From Paenibacillus guangzhouensis (GTDB taxonomy: Bacteria > Bacillota > Bacilli > Paenibacillales > Paenibacillaceae): 64,000 bases of DNA. Under the pieces are notes generated by a model, which saw only the letters and a program-made list of their open reading frames with translations, was not told the DNA's origin and did not search any database. The stretch covers positions 4,216,001 to 4,280,000 of the forward strand of contig NZ_CP045293.1 in the NCBI RefSeq assembly GCF_009363075.1, given 5' to 3'. A program made the translations under genes and the position numbers. How positions within the stretch are numbered: the first letter of the stretch is position 1; the number at the start of each line of letters is the position of its first letter. Below, piece by piece: positions 53,098 to 61,667 of the stretch.

Positions 53098-55056
53098 ATG
53101 GCTAGATATTTTCATGGTAAAGAGGTGGAGCTACTCGCTCCTGCAGGTACATTCGATATATTCAAGACGGTCATTGAGACCAATTGCGATGCCGTTTATT
53201 TCGGGGGCCCGAGCCTCAATATGCGGATGATGCGCAAAGGCTACAATCTCAGTTATGAAGAGATAGAGCAAGCGATCTCCATCGCCCACGACTTAGGCAA
53301 GAAAACGTACATTACCCTCAACAACCTGATTAATGAACATGATATGGAGGACGCTAGACAGTATCTCACATTCATTCATCAAGCGAAGCCCGATGCCATT
53401 ATCGTTCAGGATTTCGCCGTCCTCTCCCTGATCAAGGAGATGGGGCTAGACATCAATGTTCATTCGTCCGTCATGATGAACGTTCACAATCTACCAATGA
53501 TTGAATTCCTCGCAGAGATGGGCGTCACCCGGGTCGTTGCTTCACGCGAGATGGATCTCCAGACCGCAAGATATCTGCAAGCCAAATCCGGCATGGAGTT
53601 CGAATATTTCGTGCACGGGGATATGTGTACGGTGCATGGCGCGAACTGCCATATCAGCTCGATGATCTTCGGCATGAGCAGCAACCGCGGTCAATGCATG
53701 AAGCCGTGCCGCTGGGAATACCGCGTGAAGAAGGATGGCTGCGTCTATCCAACGGAATATCCGCTTGCCGCCAAAGATATGAACTTATACGAATACATCC
53801 CAGAGCTGATCGAATCCGGCATCACTTCCTTCAAAATCGAGGGACGGATGCGGGACAAAGAATTCGTCACGATGCTCATTAACAGCTACGGCGATGCCAT
53901 TGATCGGTACATCGAAGATCCGATCGGATACAATCGCTCCGAGAACTCGCAAGAGCTATTCGAACATCGGAAACGCGATTTCTCTACCGCGTATGCCTTC
54001 GGCAAGCCAGGGCTATCTTACATTAATCGCCGTTATGAAGGCACCGGCAAGTTCTACAGCACAGGCAAAGTCTTCAGTACGCCAACACCTGAACGCGACA
54101 TTCAAGAAGACCGCTTAGATGTTATTCGGACATCCTTGGCTACGATTCATCGGCCAGAAGCTGCATCACGGGAGCTATCCGTTCGCGTCAATAATATTGC
54201 GCAAGCGAAGGTAGCAATCGAAGAAGGCGTGCACTATATCTACTTAGCTGGCGATGTCTACGCACCCGATCGTCCATTCACGCGTCAAGAGATTGTAGAG
54301 TTGACGGCCATGAAAGGATCATCCCGTATCTATTTGGCTTTACCGCGAATGATGTCTGAACTTCATTTTGAGCAGTATGAACATCTATTGCGGTCAGCAG
54401 ACTTAGGCATCGACGGTATCGTCGTGACGAATATCGGCGCGCTGCATCGCTTCAAGAAATTCGGCATCCCGATGATTGGCGACTATAATCTGAACGTCAC
54501 GAATAATCAGTCCGCGATGTTCTACAACGAGCATGGACTGAGCCGTTTTACCGCTTCCATCGAGCTTCCGCTGGAGCATTTCACAGAGCTGCTCTCGCAT
54601 ACGACGGTTCCGATGGAAATCGTCGTTCACGGTTCACCTGTCGTGATGTACTTGGAACTCGATTTATATGAGAATACAGAAGTCTTCCAATCCATTGCGG
54701 AAGAAGACAACAAATTCGTCGATAACCGCTATCTCGTCCTCATGACAGATAAAGGCGAGAACCCGGTATATCGCGACCAATTCGGCCGGAATCATCTCAC
54801 GACAGCCAAGGAACTCTGCTATCTTCCTATTCTTCCTGATCTTATCCAAGCTGGCGTTCGACATTTCCGCGTTGAAGGAAGCACGTATACACCCGAGCAA
54901 TTGCGCAGCATTCTTAGCACGTATCGTAAGGCGCTTGAGGCGCCTGAGCAGTGTGCGGCATTATATGAACAACGTTCACCGGTCTATGCCGGATATACAC
55001 TTGGCACATTATCTTTCGGTAAGGCCGTACAAGAAGAAGCAGTGACCATCAAGTAA
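53098..55056 (+). CDS. U32 family protein, double-barrel form with one Fe-S cysteine set
   Basis: 652 residues. The N-terminal half is a standard U32 domain: ELLAPAGTFDIFKT, FVHGDMCTVHGANC, and SSNRGQCMKPCRWEY, giving four cysteines at 177, 184, 200 and 204 that match the [4Fe-4S] ligands of U32 proteins such as UbiU, RlhA and TrhP. SFKIEGRMRDKEFV ends that domain. From about residue 359 the layout repeats without the cysteines: VRVNNIAQAKVAIEEGVHYI, IVVHGSPVVMYLELD at about 509, and RHFRVEGSTYTPEQL at about 587. Annotated peptidase activity is doubtful; known U32 Fe-S proteins take part in O2-independent hydroxylation of quinones, tRNA or rRNA. GGAGG lies 8 bases from the ATG. Confidence 0.85.
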   Translation: MARYFHGKEVELLAPAGTFDIFKTVIETNCDAVYFGGPSLNMRMMRKGYNLSYEEIEQAISIAHDLGKKTYITLNNLINEHDMEDARQYLTFIHQAKPDAIIVQDFAVLSLIKEMGLDINVHSSVMMNVHNLPMIEFLAEMGVTRVVASREMDLQTARYLQAKSGMEFEYFVHGDMCTVHGANCHISSMIFGMSSNRGQCMKPCRWEYRVKKDGCVYPTEYPLAAKDMNLYEYIPELIESGITSFKIEGRMRDKEFVTMLINSYGDAIDRYIEDPIGYNRSENSQELFEHRKRDFSTAYAFGKPGLSYINRRYEGTGKFYSTGKVFSTPTPERDIQEDRLDVIRTSLATIHRPEAASRELSVRVNNIAQAKVAIEEGVHYIYLAGDVYAPDRPFTRQEIVELTAMKGSSRIYLALPRMMSELHFEQYEHLLRSADLGIDGIVVTNIGALHRFKKFGIPMIGDYNLNVTNNQSAMFYNEHGLSRFTASIELPLEHFTELLSHTTVPMEIVVHGSPVVMYLELDLYENTEVFQSIAEEDNKFVDNRYLVLMTDKGENPVYRDQFGRNHLTTAKELCYLPILPDLIQAGVRHFRVEGSTYTPEQLRSILSTYRKALEAPEQCAALYEQRSPVYAGYTLGTLSFGKAVQEEAVTIK

Positions 55057-55088
55057 GATCATGACCAATAGAAAGGAGCGCGATCCCA

Positions 55089-56393
55089 ATGACTCAGTCG
55101 ATCGGCGCAGACCAAATTCTACACAAACGTAAAACGTTCATGTTCCCTTGCACCAGCCACTTCTATAAGCAGCCTCCTCAAATTGTACGAGGACATATGC
55201 AATATTTATACGACGAGAAAGATACCCCTTATGTCGACTTCTTCGCCGGGGTATCCGTCGTCGCTTGCGGACATTGCAATGAGCACATTACACGAGCAAC
55301 AACAAAGCAGCTTGAGACGCTGCAGCACACATCGACGATCTATCTGACACAACCGATGGTTGATCTTGCAGAACGTCTTGCGCGTATTCTTCCAGGGGAG
55401 TTGAAGCGGACATTCTTCGTCAACAGCGGCTCTGAAGCGAATGAAGGCGCCTTGCTCGCGGCACGTCTTCACACCAATAAGCGTGATTTCATCGCTCTCG
55501 ATTTCGGATTGCATGGACGCACTTCCTTAACGATGAGCGTGACCGGCATCCCGATGTGGCGTACGGATCCATATCTCGAGAAGAACACGCACTTCATTCC
55601 ACGGCCATTCGATCCTAGTCTGTCCTTGGAAGAGGCCGCTGATGTCTCTCTACGGGCGCTGCGCAAAGTTCTTGACGAGAAGGGCGATACCATCGCAGCG
55701 ATGATTGTCGAGCCAATTCAAGGCAACGGCGGTATTATCGTACCGGCGAAGCACTATTTCCAAGAGGTGCAGGCTCTGCTCAAGCGGCATAATGTCTTGC
55801 TCATTGCGGATGAAATTCAGACCGGCTTTGGTCGCACGGGAGCAATGTTCGCTATGGACCACTTCGGTGTCGTCCCTGACATCCTATCGATGGCGAAGGC
55901 GCTTGGCAACGGCACGCCGATCGGCTGCTTCTCGACGACGGATGCCATCGCGAATACCTTTAACCGTCCTTCGGCTTCCACCTTCGGCGGGAATCCTGTT
56001 TCCTCCGTTACAGCAATGGCCGTACTCGATTATATCGAACAAGAGAAATTAGTGCGTCGTTCACAGAAGCTTGGTCAGCTGCTGAAGGATGGCCTGCTGG
56101 AACTGAAGCAAAAGTACAATTTCATTACGGATGTACGCGGTATGGGATTGATGGTTGGGATGGAGATCTTGGGGGATGCGCCTCAACGCGGCGCTGAGGC
56201 CGTTGATATGATCATTGAATGTATGAAGAATCGGGGCTTCATTATCGGTAAAAATGGCGTGAACCGCAACGTACTGGCATTCCAGCCGCCGCTCGTCATC
56301 CACGAATCCAACATTCGCAGAATGCTCTCGGCGCTCGAAGATGTCTGTACAGGAGGTCATGCATGGTTATACGAAGCGTCACCAGCAAAATAA
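55089..56393 (+). CDS. class III aminotransferase
   Basis: 434-residue PLP enzyme of fold type I, subgroup III (AGXT2/ornithine-type). Seen: VNSGSEANEGALLAARLHT, ALDFGLHGRTSLTMSVTG, VEPIQGNGGIIVPAKHYF, LLIADEIQTGFGRTGAMFA, the PLP lysine in SMAKALGNGTPIG (about residue 269) and STFGGNPVSSVTAMA. All motifs are intact. Substrate cannot be told. It lies between the U32 and prenyltransferase genes and overlaps the latter by 31 bases, so it is firmly part of this operon. AAAGGAG precedes the ATG. Confidence 0.9.
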   Translation: MTQSIGADQILHKRKTFMFPCTSHFYKQPPQIVRGHMQYLYDEKDTPYVDFFAGVSVVACGHCNEHITRATTKQLETLQHTSTIYLTQPMVDLAERLARILPGELKRTFFVNSGSEANEGALLAARLHTNKRDFIALDFGLHGRTSLTMSVTGIPMWRTDPYLEKNTHFIPRPFDPSLSLEEAADVSLRALRKVLDEKGDTIAAMIVEPIQGNGGIIVPAKHYFQEVQALLKRHNVLLIADEIQTGFGRTGAMFAMDHFGVVPDILSMAKALGNGTPIGCFSTTDAIANTFNRPSASTFGGNPVSSVTAMAVLDYIEQEKLVRRSQKLGQLLKDGLLELKQKYNFITDVRGMGLMVGMEILGDAPQRGAEAVDMIIECMKNRGFIIGKNGVNRNVLAFQPPLVIHESNIRRMLSALEDVCTGGHAWLYEASPAK

Positions 56394-57232
56394 GACTCTT
56401 CGGCGAGCTCGTCATGTTCTCGCATACCCTCTTCTCGCTGCCATTCGCCATTATTTCCTTGCTATGGGCATCGAATGGCTGGCCATCCTGGTATGTGATT
56501 ACATGGTCACTGATCGCACTCGTCGCAGCCCGCAATGGCGCGAATGCCTTTAATCGGCTGGCGGATTTGAAATTCGATACACTCAATCCCCGAACCGCAT
56601 CGCGCCATATGCCGAAAAAGATGCTCCTGCCGAGAGAAGTCATCTGGTTCGTTATTCTGAATTACACCTTATTCGTATTTGCAGCAGCGATGCTGAACCC
56701 GCTCTGCTTCGCATTATCGCCTGTCGCGATCATGCTGATTACGGCATACTCTTATACGAAGCGGTTCACGTGGCTCTGCCATCTGTTCTTAGGCTTCACG
56801 ATAGCGTCTGCCCCGATTGGCGCTTGGTTCGCTGTTACCGGGCAGTTCGCCTTTACCCCGTTTATTCTCGGGACAATCGTCATGCTCTGGATCGCAGGCT
56901 TTGACATCATCTATGCGACGCAGGATATCGATTTTGATCGCAAAAACGGTCTCTGGTCCGTACCGAGCATATTCGGATTCGAAGATGCGCTCTACATCTC
57001 GCGCGCCCTGCACTTCATCATGGTACTCTTGCTCTTTAGCCTTGCCTTCATTCGTGATCTCGGCTGGATCTACCTGCTCGGCATCTTTATGGCTACCCTG
57101 CTGCTGCTCACCGAGCATCGCATTATTAAACCGAGCAATCGTCACCTGATGAAAATCGCATCCTATAAGCTGAATCAGGTCATTAGTATGGTGATCTTAT
57201 TCTGTACACTGCTAGATTTTATCTTATTGTAA
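56363..57232 (+). CDS. UbiA family aromatic prenyltransferase (MqnP-like)
   Basis: 289 residues with eight or so membrane helices. The first Asp-rich motif is in NGANAFNRLADLKFDTLNPR, followed by TASRHMPK; the second is in DIIYATQDIDFDRKNGLWSV. The NRLAD...D..NPRT..R pattern is that of the UbiA-like group (TIGR01475) that includes MqnP of the futalosine menaquinone route. It should attach a polyprenyl chain to an aromatic acid or naphthoate in the membrane. AGGAGG lies 6 bases from the ATG, inside the end of the aminotransferase gene. No other mqn or men gene is present in the window. Confidence 0.88.
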   Translation: MVIRSVTSKIRLFGELVMFSHTLFSLPFAIISLLWASNGWPSWYVITWSLIALVAARNGANAFNRLADLKFDTLNPRTASRHMPKKMLLPREVIWFVILNYTLFVFAAAMLNPLCFALSPVAIMLITAYSYTKRFTWLCHLFLGFTIASAPIGAWFAVTGQFAFTPFILGTIVMLWIAGFDIIYATQDIDFDRKNGLWSVPSIFGFEDALYISRALHFIMVLLLFSLAFIRDLGWIYLLGIFMATLLLLTEHRIIKPSNRHLMKIASYKLNQVISMVILFCTLLDFILL

Positions 57233-57236
57233 TCGT

Positions 57237-57276
57237 AAAGGCTTCGTCTGACCCGCAAAGGTCAACGAAGCCTTTT
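57237..57276. terminator. bidirectional terminator closing the ECF/UbiA operon
   Basis: AAAGGCTTCGT and ACGAAGCCTTT form an 11-pair stem with flanking A and T runs, between the convergent UbiA and sugar-binding lipoprotein genes. Confidence 0.85.
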
Positions 57277-57280
57277 AACA

Positions 57281-58660
57281 TTATTGCTTATTCGCCTTCT
57301 CTTTCAAAATCGCCGCATACTCATCGGTCATTTTACGCAAGAACGTATTCACGTCTTCCTTGCCTTTATCCTTAATCATTTCAGAGGTCTTATCACTGAT
57401 AATATTGGCTTCATAGTAGAAAATATCAGGACCGTATGGTGAGTATACCGGTGTTGCCGCCTTTCCTTTATAGGCTGCATCAATGTTGTAGACGCCTACT
57501 TTATCTTCCCCAGCAAGATATTGACGAATCTCCGGATCTTTCACAACTGGCGGAGCACCGCCGATCGCGATATTCTTCTGATTCTCTTCGGATACTGCGA
57601 ACTCTAACACTTTGAAGGCCTCTTCAATATGTTTGCTCGCTGGGTTAATGGCAAGCGTAAGTGGAATATTGTTCGGCAATACACCTGGGAGATCGCTCCA
57701 GCTTGGGTAAGCGGACATGCCGAAATTCAAGCCTTCTGTATGCGCATAGAGCTTCGCACTGTTCACGAATGATAGAATCATACCGACATTGCCCTTCTCA
57801 AAGCCGAAATTATCCTTCTGCGATTCATCAGGCACATTGCCTGGTATTTTGATTACTCGTTGAATCAAGTTGAAATACTTCGCGAATTTCGGATCCTTCT
57901 CGAATAGAATCTCGCCCGTCTCCGGATTGGTACCAGTAGCGGACAATTGGAGCATCGCCTGGGACAGACCACGGGCAGCCAGACCGACATACTCAGCATC
58001 TCCGTGCTTGCCAGCAATCTTCGCTGCCATATCCAATACCTCGTCCCATGTTGGCGTCTCGCTCGGATATTCGATGCCCAGCTTATCGAAAATATCCTTG
58101 TTATAGAATAGATTTACGACGACATCCTCAAGCGGCATGCCCAGCAATCGATTCTTCTGTTCCGGGTCGCGCTGCCGTATCGCCTCAATCGCACCGTCAC
58201 GGAATTTGGTAAGGTCCACATTATTTTTGGCAACCAAATCATCCAAAGGGTAGGTCATTTCAAGATCATGTAATGTAACAAACGGGTCTGTAACCAGCAT
58301 AATGTCTGGGGAGTTGTTCGCAGCATTCGCTTCTTGTATTTTCTCTGCAGATGCAAATGCACTGATATGTTCAATTTTGATATGAGGATATTTCTTCTCT
58401 AATGCATCCGCAAGACGGATTCTGACCTCTTCACCGCCCCACGGCGTCATAAATTTAATCGTGACAGGTTCGTTCGATTCGGTTGTAGCCTCAGCATTGT
58501 TATTCGTTGCTGGCTCTGTCTTATTGTCATCTACTGCTGCCTCAGTAGTCGGTTTTGGTTCTTCTGTCGTCTTGGTTGAGTTGCCGCACGCCGATAGTAG
58601 AATGGACATGATGCATGTTGTAATCAGGAATAATGTCATCATTTTTCTAGTCTTCTTCAA
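57281..58660 (-). CDS. extracellular sugar-binding lipoprotein (family 1), TTG start
   Basis: 459 residues. Lipoprotein signal with lipobox LLSACG, a Thr/Glu/Asn-rich linker (about residues 22-62), then a periplasmic-binding-protein fold of the MalE/MsmE type: VTIKFMTPWGGEE, NSPDIMLVTDPFVTLHDLE, LLGMPLEDVVVNLFYNKDIF and LTLAINPASKHIEEAFKVLEFA. The start is a TTG with GGAGG 7 bases upstream; the frame is open further up but has no site. No permease or ATPase gene is adjacent, so its partners lie elsewhere. A near-consensus cre site is just upstream. Confidence 0.88.
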   Translation of the reverse strand: MKKTRKMMTLFLITTCIMSILLSACGNSTKTTEEPKPTTEAAVDDNKTEPATNNNAEATTESNEPVTIKFMTPWGGEEVRIRLADALEKKYPHIKIEHISAFASAEKIQEANAANNSPDIMLVTDPFVTLHDLEMTYPLDDLVAKNNVDLTKFRDGAIEAIRQRDPEQKNRLLGMPLEDVVVNLFYNKDIFDKLGIEYPSETPTWDEVLDMAAKIAGKHGDAEYVGLAARGLSQAMLQLSATGTNPETGEILFEKDPKFAKYFNLIQRVIKIPGNVPDESQKDNFGFEKGNVGMILSFVNSAKLYAHTEGLNFGMSAYPSWSDLPGVLPNNIPLTLAINPASKHIEEAFKVLEFAVSEENQKNIAIGGAPPVVKDPEIRQYLAGEDKVGVYNIDAAYKGKAATPVYSPYGPDIFYYEANIISDKTSEMIKDKGKEDVNTFLRKMTDEYAAILKEKANKQ

Positions 58661-58677
58661 TCGATTCCCTCCTTTTT

Positions 58678-58691
58678 TGTAAACCCTTTCA
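58678..58691 (-). promoter_or_regulatory. candidate cre (CcpA) site before the sugar-binding lipoprotein gene
   Basis: Minus strand TGAAAGGGTTTACA fits the cre consensus TGWAANCGNTNWCA at all but one position (G instead of C). It lies 18 bases before the TTG start, where CcpA would block transcription during growth on preferred sugars. Confidence 0.4.
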
Positions 58692-58847
58692 TAAGTTATT
58701 TCGCAAAAAAGCAAGAAATTGGGCCGCCAATCCCGTACATTCCCCCTTTCAATCATTCCTTTTATCCGAATTTAATATATCAAAAACGGTGTGTACGTCG
58801 TGTGATTTTTGTGTGTTTTTCCTGTGAATCTCATCCTGTTCGCAGCC

Positions 58848-58896
58848 AAAAAAAGACTGTCCATACAAGAGATCTCCCCTGTAGGACAGTCTTTTT
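58848..58896 (-). terminator. intrinsic terminator after the LipO-type binding protein gene
   Basis: AAAAAGACTGTCC and its complement form a 13-pair stem with an inner stem ACAG.../..CTTGT, followed on the minus strand by seven T. It lies 17 bases after the stop codon. Confidence 0.88.
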
Positions 58897-58912
58897 CCAA
58901 GCCATCATATCC

Positions 58913-60619
58913 TTACTTCGATGCAAGCGCCTTCTGATAGATCTCAAGGTACTGCGCTAATTGCAGACCATCCAAACCTTTCACATAAGCGTCCCATTCC
59001 TTGTTAATGTCCTTCGAACCTGTAATGAATTGCGCCATATTCGACTTCACGTAGTCGACCAAGGTTGTCTTGATCTGAGCGCTAATCTCAGCATCCTCGA
59101 GGGCGATGAAGAGACCGTTCGGATATTGCTCCTTGGAATGATAAGGCTCATATTCCTTGGATACGTTGTTGAGACGTGTACCGTAGCCGTTATCTGCGAG
59201 CGGATCTTGTGGAGCTGTCCATGAAGCACGGTACGCATACGTTCTGAGCGATGGACCAATTTGCTCCCAGCCATCATTATGGGTTGGTTTCTTATCGGTT
59301 TTGACGATGTTCGTATATTTGGCAGGTTTGCCGTCCATCCCTAACTCGCCTTCCGTTGCTTTGCGCCAGCCACCGCCTTCAGGCCCGTTCTCTTGCAATA
59401 CAATCGATTCTTCTGTATACAGGTAATCTGCGAAGCGGATTGCAGCGATTTGCTGCTCAGGAGTCGCTTTGTTCGTAATCGCAAATTGCGAGTTATTGAT
59501 GCCTGCGAAGAACAACGTCTGCTGAACGCCATTTGGTCCTTTGAGCGGTGGAACCACGACATAGTCTTTGTGGCGCGGCGCCTTGCTGTCCATACTGTAC
59601 GCATAGCTGATTAATGCCGTCGACAGCGCACCCATGACGTTATCCTTCTCACGATTCGCGAGCTGTTGGATCGCATCTGCATTTTGCGTGAAGGAAGCTG
59701 GGTCAATCAGACCTTCTTTATATAATTGATTCAAGTATAAGAGCCCTTGCTTCCATTCCTCTTTATTCGCAACAAAGTCGACCTTGCCGTCTACGACACG
59801 TAGGAACGTACCTGCATTTTTCTCCGTATAGTCATCGACGATGAAGGAGTTCATCAAGAAGGCTGAGACGTTCCCTGTCCACATCTCATCGGAGCCCGTC
59901 AATGGGATCTCATCCGCTTTGCCGTTGCCATTCGGATCCTTCTCTTTGAAAGCCTTCAATACGTTATGGAATTCTTCCGTCGTGGTTGGAACTTGTAATC
60001 CCAATTTATCAAGCCATGCTTTATTGATCCACATTTTGAGCGCATTATCACAGTGATAACACTCATTCACTTGCGGCAGCGCGTAGATGTTGCCGTCTGG
60101 TGCTGTAATCGATGCTTTCATATACGGTATATCGGCCATCGCTTTCTTGATGTTCGGCGCATATTTATCGATCAGATCATTAAGCGGAATGAAGACGCCT
60201 TGCTTGCCGTACTTCATTTGTTCCTCTTTGGTGAGCGCACCATGTAAAATGACTTCCGGGTAGTCGCCGCTCGCGAGCATCAGCTGCTTCCGATCATTCA
60301 GCGCATTATCCGGCACCAAATCCCATTCAATCTTAATATTCGTCTTCTCTTCGAGGAACTTCGTGTAAGTGTTCGTCTCCATATTCTCAATGGTGGATAA
60401 CTGAGGCGCGAACATCTTAATCGTCATCGGCTTCTTCACGATCGGATACGTACCCACTTCCGTGAACACATCCTCCTGTGCCGCAGGCTTCTCACCTGAC
60501 GGGTCCGCTGGCTGCTCTGACTGCTGCGAGCTGTTGCCGCCGCAAGCGCTGAGCATGAGTGCCAAGGTGAGTACCAAACTTAATGTCCCTGCAAACGTCT
60601 TCGTCCATTTTTTTCTCAT
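58913..60619 (-). CDS. extracellular solute-binding lipoprotein, LplA/LipO type
   Basis: 568 residues, the large size typical of Paenibacillus LplA-type binding proteins. Lipobox LMLSACGG at the N-terminus, a short acidic linker, then the family 1 fold: KMFAPQLSTIENMETNTYT, YGKQGVFIPLNDLIDKYAPN, KDPNGNGKADEIPLTGS (a calcium-loop-like DPNGNG motif common in these proteins) and FADYLYTEESIVLQENGPEG. It shares direction with two permease genes upstream and probably receives oligo- or complex sugars for them. The ligand is unknown. Confidence 0.92.
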   Translation of the reverse strand: MRKKWTKTFAGTLSLVLTLALMLSACGGNSSQQSEQPADPSGEKPAAQEDVFTEVGTYPIVKKPMTIKMFAPQLSTIENMETNTYTKFLEEKTNIKIEWDLVPDNALNDRKQLMLASGDYPEVILHGALTKEEQMKYGKQGVFIPLNDLIDKYAPNIKKAMADIPYMKASITAPDGNIYALPQVNECYHCDNALKMWINKAWLDKLGLQVPTTTEEFHNVLKAFKEKDPNGNGKADEIPLTGSDEMWTGNVSAFLMNSFIVDDYTEKNAGTFLRVVDGKVDFVANKEEWKQGLLYLNQLYKEGLIDPASFTQNADAIQQLANREKDNVMGALSTALISYAYSMDSKAPRHKDYVVVPPLKGPNGVQQTLFFAGINNSQFAITNKATPEQQIAAIRFADYLYTEESIVLQENGPEGGGWRKATEGELGMDGKPAKYTNIVKTDKKPTHNDGWEQIGPSLRTYAYRASWTAPQDPLADNGYGTRLNNVSKEYEPYHSKEQYPNGLFIALEDAEISAQIKTTLVDYVKSNMAQFITGSKDINKEWDAYVKGLDGLQLAQYLEIYQKALASK

Positions 60620-60741
60620 AAAGACTACGCCTCCATTATCATCTTAATGGTAAATCATGACCCTGTCATCCTTGTGCTAATGCCCACGTGCGAAATGATT
60701 TGCGGCTGCCGCATCCCCCCTCTCAAGCATGTTACCGATCA

Positions 60742-61641
60742 TTAACCTTTCAGCGAACCGATCATAACCCCTTTAACGAAATGCTTCTGCACGAACGGGT
60801 AGATGATCAGCACCGGAGCGCTCGCGACGACGATCAAGGAATACTTGAGCAAATCTCTTAATCCTTGCTGCGCCTGCATCTGATCGACATTCGCCATCAT
60901 CGAAGGATCAACGGTATTTAAGATGAGAATATTGCGCAAGATGATCTGCAGCGGGAATAGATCTGGTGACCGAAGGAATATCAGAGCGTCAAAATAAGCG
61001 TTCCAATGGCCTACGGCATACATAAGTGTCATAACCGCAATAATCGGCTTCGACAACGGCAGTACTATACTCCATATGAATCGAATATCACTGCATCCGT
61101 CCAGTTCTGCGGCTTCAGCTAATTCATCCGGAATCGACGTCTGGAAGAAGGTACGTGCAACAATAACCTGGAATACCGCGAGCGCGCCTGGCAGGATCAT
61201 CGCCCACCGTGTATCCAGCAAGTGCAGATTTTTGACGACCATGTAGAAAGGAATTAATCCTCCATCGAACATCATGGTGATTACGAGAAGCACCATCACG
61301 AAGTTGCGTCCATAGAAGGTCTTCTTCGCGAGCGGATAGGCGAGCATAATCGTCAGCAAGACGTTGATGATTGTTCCGACAACCGTATAGAAGAGTGAAT
61401 TCATATATCCGACGCCGATTTGCGCATTATTGAACACCGCCTTGTAGCCAGCTAGTGTAAAATCAACGGGGAACAGCCAGACTTTACCCGATACGACAGC
61501 CTGCGGCGAGCTTACGGAAGAGCTTAGAATGTAGATCAGTGGGAGTGCCACGATCAATAAGATCACTGTCAAGAATAGATAGACTAAACCTAGGAACAGG
61601 CGGTCACCCTTGGATTCTTGAATACGAGTTGCATTTATCAT
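60742..61641 (-). CDS. carbohydrate ABC transporter permease, LplC type
   Basis: 299 residues, six membrane helices (first at about 20-42, FLGLVYLFLTVILLIVALPL). The ATPase contact loop reads ELAEAAELDGCSDIRFIW, with the EAA..DG signature; the C-terminus PFVQKHFVKGVMIGSLKG is the standard MalG-type ending. The ATG at 61641 has GAGGAG 5 bases upstream and lies 26 bases after the partner permease gene. No ATPase gene is present, as usual for Lpl systems that use a shared MsmX-type ATPase. Confidence 0.93.
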   Translation of the reverse strand: MINATRIQESKGDRLFLGLVYLFLTVILLIVALPLIYILSSSVSSPQAVVSGKVWLFPVDFTLAGYKAVFNNAQIGVGYMNSLFYTVVGTIINVLLTIMLAYPLAKKTFYGRNFVMVLLVITMMFDGGLIPFYMVVKNLHLLDTRWAMILPGALAVFQVIVARTFFQTSIPDELAEAAELDGCSDIRFIWSIVLPLSKPIIAVMTLMYAVGHWNAYFDALIFLRSPDLFPLQIILRNILILNTVDPSMMANVDQMQAQQGLRDLLKYSLIVVASAPVLIIYPFVQKHFVKGVMIGSLKG

Positions 61642-61667
61642 AAGGACTCCTCTCTCCTTCTTCGGGA

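Noticed and set aside
53098-55056. Collagenase-like U32 peptidase
   Set aside because: No protease motif is visible; the four-cysteine cluster fits the Fe-S U32 proteins instead.
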